Source of the DNA: Viridibacillus sp050279675
GTDB taxonomy: Bacteria > Bacillota > Bacilli > Bacillales_A > Planococcaceae
Length of the DNA: 64,000 bases
Direction: 5' to 3'
Assembly: GCF_050279675.1 (NCBI RefSeq)
Contig: NZ_JBNNUK010000004.1
Location: 204,611-268,610, forward strand
The position numbers and the translations under genes were made by a program. The notes under the pieces were generated by a model, which had not been told where the DNA came from, did no database searches, and saw only the letters and a list, made by a program, of their open reading frames with translations. Below, piece by piece: positions 26,073-33,077 of this stretch (its first letter is position 1; each line of letters opens with the position of its first letter).

Positions 26073-26122
26073 AGTACATTACTGTTGTGATGTACTATAC
26101 TGGATAATTTAGGTAAAGTAAA
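26073..26122 (-). promoter_or_regulatory. Promoter and YtrA-type operator
   Basis: Reverse strand TTTACT (26117-26122), 17-bp spacer, TATAGT (26094-26099). Overlapping and following the -10 is an inverted repeat AGTACAT-N10-ATGTACT (26073-26096). A repressor bound there would block the start site. It has the architecture expected of a YtrA-family operator. Confidence 0.8.
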
Positions 26123-26138
26123 TAGGTATTTGTAAAAA

Positions 26139-26169
26139 CAAAAAAGACCCGTCATTATGACGAGTCTTA
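26139..26169 (-). terminator. Terminator of ankyrin-repeat gene
   Basis: Reverse strand AAGACTCGTCAT / ATGACGGGTCTT hairpin followed by TTTTTG, 20 nt past the ankyrin gene. Confidence 0.85.
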
Positions 26170-26188
26170 CTTAATTGAAATAAATATA

Positions 26189-26863
26189 TTAATATCGAGC
26201 TTTTCTCAACTGTTTTTCAATCTCTTTGTAGCCAAGCTTTTCTGCATGCTCAAGTGGTGTGACACCATCTCTATCAGCAAGGTTTGGATTAGCTCCATGC
26301 TCTAACAAGATACGCACAGTTTCTTGCTGCTTTTTACCGCCATCGCCTAAGATGATTGCTTCTAATAATGCCGTCCACCCTAGGTTATTAATATGATTCA
26401 CATCACTATTTGTTTCTGTTAATAAAAATTTCACAGCATCAACATAGCCATGCTCAGAAGCTGGAATTAAAGCAATACCACCATAGCGATTTGTAATTTT
26501 AGGGTCTGCATCGGCTCTTGCAGTTAGCTTTAATATGTCCAAGTAACCTTCTGCTCCTGCATATAAAAATGGCGAGTTTTGCATATCATCTTGAATATTT
26601 ACATCGGCTCCTGCTTGAATTAGAAATTTCGCCGATTTCACGTCGTTATTATATGTCGCAATCATAAGTGCCGTGCGTCCTTTACCATCTTGTGCATTAA
26701 TATCTTGTTCAGATTTCAGCGCTTTTTTTACAGCATTGCTATCTTGTTTCTCAACAGCTTCAAATAATGACATCTGTACCCCTACTTTCTTAACTGTCAC
26801 ATAACCTGCAAATGCTAAACCTAATGATACAGCCGCAAAAATTGCTTTATTACGCATTCCCAT
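26189..26863 (-). CDS. Ankyrin-repeat protein with N-terminal membrane anchor
   Basis: Protein of 224 aa. An N-terminal hydrophobic segment (residues about 5-23) anchors or exports it, followed by five ankyrin repeats: DGKGRTALMIATYNND, DDMQNSPFLYAGAEG, NRYGGIALIPASEHG, NNLGWTALLEAIILGDG and DRDGVTPLEHAEKLG. Ankyrin repeats mediate protein binding; no partner is evident. It is followed by its own terminator and preceded by a 40-nt gap to the NAD(P)-binding gene, with which it may be co-transcribed. Confidence 0.85.
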   Translation of the reverse strand: MGMRNKAIFAAVSLGLAFAGYVTVKKVGVQMSLFEAVEKQDSNAVKKALKSEQDINAQDGKGRTALMIATYNNDVKSAKFLIQAGADVNIQDDMQNSPFLYAGAEGYLDILKLTARADADPKITNRYGGIALIPASEHGYVDAVKFLLTETNSDVNHINNLGWTALLEAIILGDGGKKQQETVRILLEHGANPNLADRDGVTPLEHAEKLGYKEIEKQLRKARY

Positions 26864-26903
26864 ATGACTTCACCATTCCTCTTTGTGAAACTACTTTTCC
26901 AAA

Positions 26904-27521
26904 TTAGTATGCCAAACCGACACGTGCGTGTTTAAATTCATTTTGGAATAATTCCTGATAAACGAAGTGAGCGGTGTCACCTACTGTAATTTTCTCACCG
27001 TTTAGTGGTAGCCTATTTCTTTCTGTACGATATACACCAATAGCTGATCCATCAGGTAAATAGGTTGGACAAGCAATTGTCCAATCTAAATCCGATGCTT
27101 CTAATGCACGGAATGCTTTCGCATGTTCTTCTGCCGCAAAAGTAAGCTTTCGTTTGGATTCAGATGATTGGAAGCGTAGTTTTCCTCTTTCAGCGCGGCT
27201 ATCTAAAATGCCAGCTGTACCGATTGTGACGATTCTTTTTACATTTAGTTGCTCCATCGCCCTAATAATATTTGGGATGCCTTCTGACAATGTTGTCGTT
27301 TTGTCAGTACCAATTGCACTTATTACTGCATCTGCCTGCTTCATAGCTTGGACCGTATCTTCAAAATTTTTAACATCACCTTTCATCTTTTGGAGATTTG
27401 GATGTGCTGGCAATTTTTCTAGTGAACGTACGAGTACCTTAACTTCATGCCCTTCAGCTAAGGCACATTGTAATACTTCATTTCCTACGCGTCCGGTTGC
27501 ACCGAAGATTGTGATTTTCAT
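26904..27521 (-). CDS. NAD(P)-binding oxidoreductase-like (NmrA/SDR) protein
   Basis: Protein of 205 aa with the Rossmann motif ITIFGATGRVGNEVLQCAL at the start, then KGDVKNFEDTVQAM, ADAVISAIGT and ERGKLRF. It is an atypical SDR of the NAD(P)H-binding/NmrA-like group (YwnB-like), often annotated as an NAD-dependent epimerase. ATG 27521 follows AAAGGAGCATCACCAA and is preferred over an upstream in-frame start. No catalytic YxxxK motif is obvious, so it may be a redox sensor rather than an enzyme (inference). Confidence 0.83.
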   Translation of the reverse strand: MKITIFGATGRVGNEVLQCALAEGHEVKVLVRSLEKLPAHPNLQKMKGDVKNFEDTVQAMKQADAVISAIGTDKTTTLSEGIPNIIRAMEQLNVKRIVTIGTAGILDSRAERGKLRFQSSESKRKLTFAAEEHAKAFRALEASDLDWTIACPTYLPDGSAIGVYRTERNRLPLNGEKITVGDTAHFVYQELFQNEFKHARVGLAY

Positions 27522-27727
27522 TTGGTGATGCTCCTTTATTGTTCTAGTTATTGGTGATTTATGAAGTGGTTTATATATTTTTTCATCGTCTTCTTTATAG
27601 TTTAGCATTGTTTGTTTTATAGGAAATAATAGAATGTCCTATGGAATGAGGAATTTTATTTGTGGAAATTAGACAAGAGATTTAGGGATTAGTATACTAT
27701 TTTTAACAATCGATTAGGAGGGTTACG

Positions 27728-28087
27728 ATGAGAATTTTAGATAGTTATATTAAAGCAACAAATACGCACGATTTTATGCAAGTAAAAAAATTGTTGCATC
27801 CTAAAGCTATATATTTTTTCTCAGATCAGACTTGCACATGTCACGAAGAAATCCAAAAATACTTTGAAAAGACTTGGTCAATAGTAAAGAATGAAAATTA
27901 TGAAGCACATGATGTTGAATGGCTAGACCAAAAAGAAAGCTCGGCAACTTGTATTTATACATATTTCTATGAGGGATATATTAATGATGAATATATATGT
28001 GGAAAAGGAAGAGCTACTAATATTTTTGTGAAAGAGTCGGATAAATGGCTTCTCATTCATGAGCATTTAAGCCCTATATCAAAGTAA
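27728..28087 (+). CDS. SnoaL/NTF2-like protein
   Basis: Small soluble protein of 119 aa with an NTF2-like fold pattern: an N-terminal helix containing SYIKATNTHDFMQVKKLLHP, then YFFSDQTCTCHEEIQKYFEK and a C-terminal strand pair ending WLLIHEHLSPI. Proteins of this shape often bind small molecules or act as isomerases or hydrolases; no function can be assigned. The ATG at 27728 has TTAGGAGGGTTACG upstream. It carries a CTC motif (Cys-Thr-Cys) near residue 36, possibly redox or metal active (inference). Confidence 0.78.
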   Translation: MRILDSYIKATNTHDFMQVKKLLHPKAIYFFSDQTCTCHEEIQKYFEKTWSIVKNENYEAHDVEWLDQKESSATCIYTYFYEGYINDEYICGKGRATNIFVKESDKWLLIHEHLSPISK

Positions 28088-28193
28088 TCTTGATAAGAAA
28101 GTAAATACCCCAATATTTATATCGAGATATTTATTTTCGATTTCATTTTTATTTTTTTAAATCTTTCTTTAAATAGTAATGCTCATAATCTCT

Positions 28194-28246
28194 GCCAACA
28201 AAAAAATTAGCCATCGAGCGCCGATAAGATACGGTAACTAAATGGC
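28194..28246 (-). terminator. Terminator of kdpFABC
   Basis: Reverse strand GCCAT...CCG...CGG...ATGGC hairpin followed by TAATTTTTTT, about 40 nt after kdpC. Confidence 0.6.
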
Positions 28247-28283
28247 CATTTCACCTTCTTTATCACAACTAATATTTCCCTAA

Positions 28284-28922
28284 TTATTTTACTTTCATTT
28301 TTTTATAAATATCTAAATTTGCGCTAAGGACGTTAACTTTATCCTCTCCAAAAACATTAAATATACGACTATCAGTGTTTGTTTTTACAATATCATTCAC
28401 TTCAGATTCAGAGAGACCGCTTGCTTGTGCTATGCGTTTTATTTGAATTTTTGCAGACTCTACACTGATATGTGGGTCAAGACCAGATCCAGATGCCGTA
28501 ACTAAATCAGTTGGAATTTGTTCACGTTGTACCCCTGGGTTTGCTTTTAAAAATGTTTCAATATCTGTTTCAATTCTTTTTTTCAGCTCAGGATTAGACG
28601 GTGCATAGTTAAAGGTACCTGAACTGACACCATTATAATTTGTCTCTCCCTTAGCATCTGGTACAAGATCTTCTTTCGTATAAACGTTGTAATTGATAGC
28701 TGAAACACGCCCCCAGAAAAATTCAGGTGAAGTAAACGCCTGCCCCAATTTATCCGATCCTATCTTTTTACCATCCATCTCAATTAAACTACCGTTTGCC
28801 TCATGATTGAATAATACTTGTGCCATCCCAGTGACAGCGAATGGATAAAGTAAGCCACACAATACAAACATTAATAAAGTAATCTTCAGCGCTTGTTTAG
28901 AATCGCTAAAAAATGCTCTCAT
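28284..28922 (-). CDS. kdpC: Potassium-transporting ATPase subunit KdpC
   Basis: Subunit of 212 aa: one N-terminal membrane helix (about residues 12-33), then the family motifs NYNVYTKEDL, GVSSGTFNYAPSNPEL, PTDLVTASGSGLDPHIS and the C-terminal ESEVNDIV. KdpC bridges the channel-like KdpA and the P-type ATPase KdpB. It follows kdpB by 10 nt and is the last gene of the operon. Length and motifs are normal. Confidence 0.96.
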   Translation of the reverse strand: MRAFFSDSKQALKITLLMFVLCGLLYPFAVTGMAQVLFNHEANGSLIEMDGKKIGSDKLGQAFTSPEFFWGRVSAINYNVYTKEDLVPDAKGETNYNGVSSGTFNYAPSNPELKKRIETDIETFLKANPGVQREQIPTDLVTASGSGLDPHISVESAKIQIKRIAQASGLSESEVNDIVKTNTDSRIFNVFGEDKVNVLSANLDIYKKMKVK

Positions 28923-28932
28923 GTTATCCCTC

Positions 28933-30999
28933 CTATAAACCCATTAAATTCAATATTGGTCCACTCATTAAATCGATTAGTTTAATACCTATAAAGGGGA
29001 CGATAATGCCTCCTAGCCCATAAACTAATAAGTTTCTTCTCAATAATTTCGAGGCACTCATTGGCTCATACTTCACTCCCCTCATTGCTATTGGGATTAA
29101 AAGAGGTATGATAACAGCGTTAAAGATTAGTGCTGAAATAATGGCACTTGTTGGTGAATTTAATTGCATGATATTTAGAGCACTCATTTCTGGTACTGCG
29201 ACCATTAACATAGCAGGTATGATGGCAAAGTATTTTGCTACGTCATTTGCAATACTGAACGTCGTTAATGCGCCTCTAGTCATGAGTAATTGCTTCCCTA
29301 TTTCTACAACTTCAATAATTTTCGTAGGATTAGAATCTAGATCAACCATATTTGCTGCTTCTTTCGCAGCGTTCGTTCCTGAGTTCATAGCTAACCCCAC
29401 ATTTGCTTGCGCCAAAGCGGGCGCATCGTTCGTGCCATCACCTGTCATAGCGACAATCTTTCCTTGAGATTGTTCATCCTTAATCACCTTGATTTTATCT
29501 TCAGGTTTGCTTTCAGCGATAAAGCTATCTACTCCAGATTCTTTTGCTATTGTAGCGGCAGTGAGTGGATTGTCACCTGTACACATGATGGTTTTGATTC
29601 CCATTGAACGAAGTTTTTCAAAACGCTCTTTTAAACCAGGTTTTACGATATCTTTAAGATATATAACGCCAAGAATCTTTTCATTCTCCATTACTACTAA
29701 TGGTGTACCACCTAAAGATGATACTTGATGAACTAGACTTTCAAAATCCTTCGGTACATCATGACCAGCATTTACGCTCTTATTTTTAATAGCATCATAC
29801 GCACCTTTACGTATTTTCGTCCCATCCTTCATATCTAGACCACTCATGCGGGTATATGCTGAAAATGCAATATGTTCGCTCGTATCAATGACCATCTTTT
29901 CATCTGCAATATCCACATCTAGTTGACATGCAAGAGCTAAAATGGATTTCCCTTCAGGTGTATCATCTGTCAATGAACTTAACCATGCAGCACGTATTAA
30001 TTCTTTCTTTCCAACACCTTGGATAGGTAAAAATTCGGATGCAAAACGATTTCCATAAGTGATAGTACCTGTTTTATCTAAAATCAATGTATCCACGTCA
30101 CCGCATGATTCCACAGCTTTCCCTGACATAGCAATCACATTGAACTGTGTTACACGATCCATTCCTGCGATTCCAATTGCCGATAACAATCCTCCGATTG
30201 TTGTTGGGATTAAACAGACGATCAAAGCAACAAGTGTCGCGATTGGAATATGCACTTGTAGATAAGTAGTCAAAGGATAAAGCGTAACAACAACTAATAA
30301 AAAGATAATCGTTAAACTGACTAATAACGTATTTAGGGCAATTTCATTCGGTGTTTTTTTTCGACTAGCACCTTCAATAAGAGCAATCATTTTATCTAAG
30401 AAAGATTCGCCAGGAAGTGAGGTGATTTCTATTTTCAGCCAATCACTCGTCACCGTTGTTCCACCTGTAACAGATGAAAAGTCTCCTCCTCTTTCTTTCA
30501 CAACGGGTGCTGACTCACCAGTGATTGCCGATTCATCAACGGTAGCAATTCCATCAATTACTTCCCCATCATTTGGGATAACTTCTCCTGCCTGAACTAA
30601 GACAATATCACCTTTCTTAAGTTCATCAGCTTGTTTTTTGACCTGCGTTCCATCAGCCAGTAAAACACGCGCCTCTGTCACTGTTTTTGTTTTCTTAAGC
30701 GACTGAACTTGCGCTTTTCCACGCCCTTCTGCAATGGATTCAGCGAAATTCGCAAATAAGATTGTAATGAACAAGATGAAAGCTACTATTGCATTATAAA
30801 GACGGGCCGAATCCTCTGTGACATCACCCATCATATTCGGGAAAATTGTTAACAAAATGACAAAAACAAAACCTACTTCAACTACGAACATGACCGGATT
30901 TTTCATCATATATAAAGGATTTAATTTTTTAAATGCTCCTAATATAGAGCTCTTCATAATATCACGATTTATAAAACTCTTTTTCGTTACGGTTTCCAT
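28933..30999 (-). CDS. kdpB: Potassium-transporting P-type ATPase KdpB
   Basis: Catalytic subunit of 688 aa. Actuator motif TVDESAITGESAPV, phosphorylated Asp in LILDKTGTITYGN, hinge and P-domain motifs MCTGDNPLTAATIAKESG and MTGDGTNDAPALAQANVG, and seven predicted transmembrane helices. Together with KdpA, F and C it drives ATP-dependent high-affinity K+ uptake at low external K+ or high osmolarity. It is intact and of normal length; kdpA ends 15 nt before it. Confidence 0.97.
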   Translation of the reverse strand: METVTKKSFINRDIMKSSILGAFKKLNPLYMMKNPVMFVVEVGFVFVILLTIFPNMMGDVTEDSARLYNAIVAFILFITILFANFAESIAEGRGKAQVQSLKKTKTVTEARVLLADGTQVKKQADELKKGDIVLVQAGEVIPNDGEVIDGIATVDESAITGESAPVVKERGGDFSSVTGGTTVTSDWLKIEITSLPGESFLDKMIALIEGASRKKTPNEIALNTLLVSLTIIFLLVVVTLYPLTTYLQVHIPIATLVALIVCLIPTTIGGLLSAIGIAGMDRVTQFNVIAMSGKAVESCGDVDTLILDKTGTITYGNRFASEFLPIQGVGKKELIRAAWLSSLTDDTPEGKSILALACQLDVDIADEKMVIDTSEHIAFSAYTRMSGLDMKDGTKIRKGAYDAIKNKSVNAGHDVPKDFESLVHQVSSLGGTPLVVMENEKILGVIYLKDIVKPGLKERFEKLRSMGIKTIMCTGDNPLTAATIAKESGVDSFIAESKPEDKIKVIKDEQSQGKIVAMTGDGTNDAPALAQANVGLAMNSGTNAAKEAANMVDLDSNPTKIIEVVEIGKQLLMTRGALTTFSIANDVAKYFAIIPAMLMVAVPEMSALNIMQLNSPTSAIISALIFNAVIIPLLIPIAMRGVKYEPMSASKLLRRNLLVYGLGGIIVPFIGIKLIDLMSGPILNLMGL

Positions 31000-31014
31000 T
31001 TATGTCTCTCCTCA

Positions 31015-32709
31015 TTAAGAACGTATTTGTAAATGTTCTGTAATTGGACCTAATGCTAAGGCTGGCAGGAAGGTCAATGCACCAATCATCAAGACAATAG
31101 CAATAAGCAAGAATGTGAACATCGCATTATCTGTTTTCAAAGTCCCAACCGAATCACTATGCCATAACTTTTTCGCTAATAGTGATGCAATGGCTAATTG
31201 AATAATGATAGATAGATAGCGTCCAAAAAACATAGCAAAACCGGTAGTCATATTCCAAAAAGGCGAGTTATCGGCTAATCCTTCAAAACCGGAACCATTA
31301 TTTGCAGAGGCTGATGCAAATTCATATAAAACTTGTGATAAACCATGTGCTCCCGGGTTTGTAATTCCTGCAATACCCGCTGTTGTCGCTACAGCAAGAG
31401 CTGAGAATAACAATATAATAGCAGGATGTATTAAAATACAAAGTGCAATTAATTTCATTTCTTTCTCTTCAATTTTTTTACCCAAAAATTGTGGCGTACG
31501 TCCAATCATTAAACACGCAATGAAAATAGTTAACATGACATACATCATCATGTTCATTAATCCGACACCTTTACCCCCAAACACGACATTCAGCATCATG
31601 TTAAACATCGGCACCATACCACCAAGCGGTGTTAAAGAATCATGCATATTATTTACTGAGCCTGTCGTAAAGGCCGTCGTTACCACTGTAAATAACACAG
31701 ATTGGGGTATACCAAAGCGCATTTCCTTTCCTTCCATACTACCTATATCCTGAGAGATACCTAGATTATTAATAATGGGGTTACCTGCACTTTCTGCTAT
31801 GTAACAAGTAACTAAGCCTAGGAGAAGAAGAATACCCATAGCTGCAAAAATAACCAAGCCTTGTTTGCCAAACAGCGTTTTCTTACGTCGATTTGCAACC
31901 ATTAAACCGAATGTCACAACGCAAGCACCAGGCAATAACATCATAGATAGCATTTCCACAATGTTTGAAATGACTGTTGGATTTTCAAATGGTGTGGTCG
32001 AATTAGCCCCGTTAAAACCACCACCATTTGTACCTATGTGTTTAATCGATTCAAGCGATGCAATAGGGCCAAGTGCAATATCCTGCATTTTCCCTTCTAT
32101 TGTCTGAACTGTCTCGTTACCCTTTAAAGTTTGTGGCGAACCTTGGGCTACTAAAATCAACGCCACGATAAATGCAAGAGGTATTAATAAGCGTGTTATC
32201 ACACGTACAAAATCCACAAAGAAGTTTCCGATTGTATCCGATTTTGCTACCAATCTACGACAAAATGCCATGCATGCAACATAACCTGTAGCAGCAGATG
32301 TGAACATCATAAATGTGATGACAAGCATCTGAGCCAAATAGCTTAACCCTGATTCTCCGCTATAGTGTTGCAAATTTGTGTTTGTCATAAATGAAATAAT
32401 TGTATTGAATGATAACGTGGCTTCCATGTTATCGATGTCATTTGGATTAAGAAATAAAGTCGACTGAATCCGTAATATGAAATAGCCCATGAATACCATA
32501 ATAGCGTTTGATAGAATGAGCGCTATTACATATTGTTTACCGGTCATATCAACTTGCTTGATTCCACAAAATTTATAGATAATGTTATCCACTCGATTCA
32601 TTACCGGATCAAGCCATGTCTTTTGATGCATCGTCACATGATACAAATAATGACCTGCTACAATGACAAGCGGTAAATAAATGACTAGCACTAAGGCAAT
32701 TTGCCACAT
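31015..32709 (-). CDS. kdpA: Potassium-transporting ATPase K+ channel-like subunit KdpA
   Basis: Membrane protein of 564 aa with about ten helices and the selectivity-filter-like loops NTNLQHYSGE, TNGGGFNGANSTTPFENP, TTGSVNNMHDSLTPLGG and ASANNGSGFEGL. It binds and conducts K+ to KdpB. Length matches the family (557-565 aa). It is co-transcribed with kdpF, whose stop lies 24 nt upstream. Confidence 0.97.
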   Translation of the reverse strand: MWQIALVLVIYLPLVIVAGHYLYHVTMHQKTWLDPVMNRVDNIIYKFCGIKQVDMTGKQYVIALILSNAIMVFMGYFILRIQSTLFLNPNDIDNMEATLSFNTIISFMTNTNLQHYSGESGLSYLAQMLVITFMMFTSAATGYVACMAFCRRLVAKSDTIGNFFVDFVRVITRLLIPLAFIVALILVAQGSPQTLKGNETVQTIEGKMQDIALGPIASLESIKHIGTNGGGFNGANSTTPFENPTVISNIVEMLSMMLLPGACVVTFGLMVANRRKKTLFGKQGLVIFAAMGILLLLGLVTCYIAESAGNPIINNLGISQDIGSMEGKEMRFGIPQSVLFTVVTTAFTTGSVNNMHDSLTPLGGMVPMFNMMLNVVFGGKGVGLMNMMMYVMLTIFIACLMIGRTPQFLGKKIEEKEMKLIALCILIHPAIILLFSALAVATTAGIAGITNPGAHGLSQVLYEFASASANNGSGFEGLADNSPFWNMTTGFAMFFGRYLSIIIQLAIASLLAKKLWHSDSVGTLKTDNAMFTFLLIAIVLMIGALTFLPALALGPITEHLQIRS

Positions 32710-32732
32710 ATTTATTTCCCCCTATAGATTTA

Positions 32733-32813
32733 TTAATATTTTTCTGGATAGAGCAATGCGTAACCTAAATAACCAAACAACGAAACAATAATGATGCCTA
32801 TTACAATCCACAT
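32733..32813 (-). CDS. kdpF: KdpF small stabilising peptide
   Basis: A 26-residue single-helix peptide, MWIVIGIIIVSLFGYLGYAL then LYPEKY, with the YLxYALxxPEKF-like end typical of KdpF. KdpF binds and stabilises the KdpABC complex. AAGGAGG lies 6 nt before the ATG at 32813. It sits between the head ORF and kdpA, all in one operon. Confidence 0.9.
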   Translation of the reverse strand: MWIVIGIIIVSLFGYLGYALLYPEKY

Positions 32814-32825
32814 AATGAGACCTCC

Positions 32826-32915
32826 TTAATTATCTACTTGCTTGTAACACCAAGCCGTTAGCCAATAAAGACTAGCAAAACTTAGAATTAATACAATGAC
32901 TATGTATAAATCCAT
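32826..32915 (-). CDS. Small membrane peptide at head of kdp operon
   Basis: A 29-residue peptide beginning MDLYIVIVLILSFASLYWL and ending TAWCYKQVDN: one transmembrane helix with a short Trp/Cys/Lys tail. Small ORFs of this pattern (helix, then LYWLxxWCxxQ or similar) occur immediately before kdpF in many bacteria (recalled family knowledge), but have no assigned role. Start ATG 32915 (or TTG 32918) follows AGAAGGAGTG, and its stop lies 13 nt before kdpF. It is distinct from KdpF itself, which follows. Confidence 0.7.
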   Translation of the reverse strand: MDLYIVIVLILSFASLYWLTAWCYKQVDN

Positions 32916-33010
32916 CAAGCCAATCACTCCTTCTATTGATTTCATGGATAATCATAATGCAGTTAAAATTAATGTAGTGTTAGAAAAAGAGTTAATTGTA
33001 TTAAAATGAC

Positions 33011-33058
33011 ATTAAGATTCAATCTTAATACTGTCTTAATGCTAGTAGAGGCTATAAT
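33011..33058 (+). promoter_or_regulatory. Candidate KdpE-responsive region between kdpFABC and kdpDE
   Basis: A perfect inverted repeat ATTAAGAT-TCA-ATCTTAAT (33011-33029) is followed by a further GTCTTAAT (33033-33040), giving CTTAAT at 12-bp intervals. A TATAAT -10 (33053-33058) lies 12 bp farther on, with no good -35: the repeats occupy that place, as expected for activation by an OmpR-family regulator such as KdpE. The operon head peptide starts about 95 nt away on the other strand. Confidence 0.55.
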
Positions 33059-33077
33059 AAGAAGGAGGTGAAGATTG

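Noticed and set aside
31342..31356. Another CCCGGG site
   Set aside because: It lies inside kdpA coding sequence without palindromic flanks.
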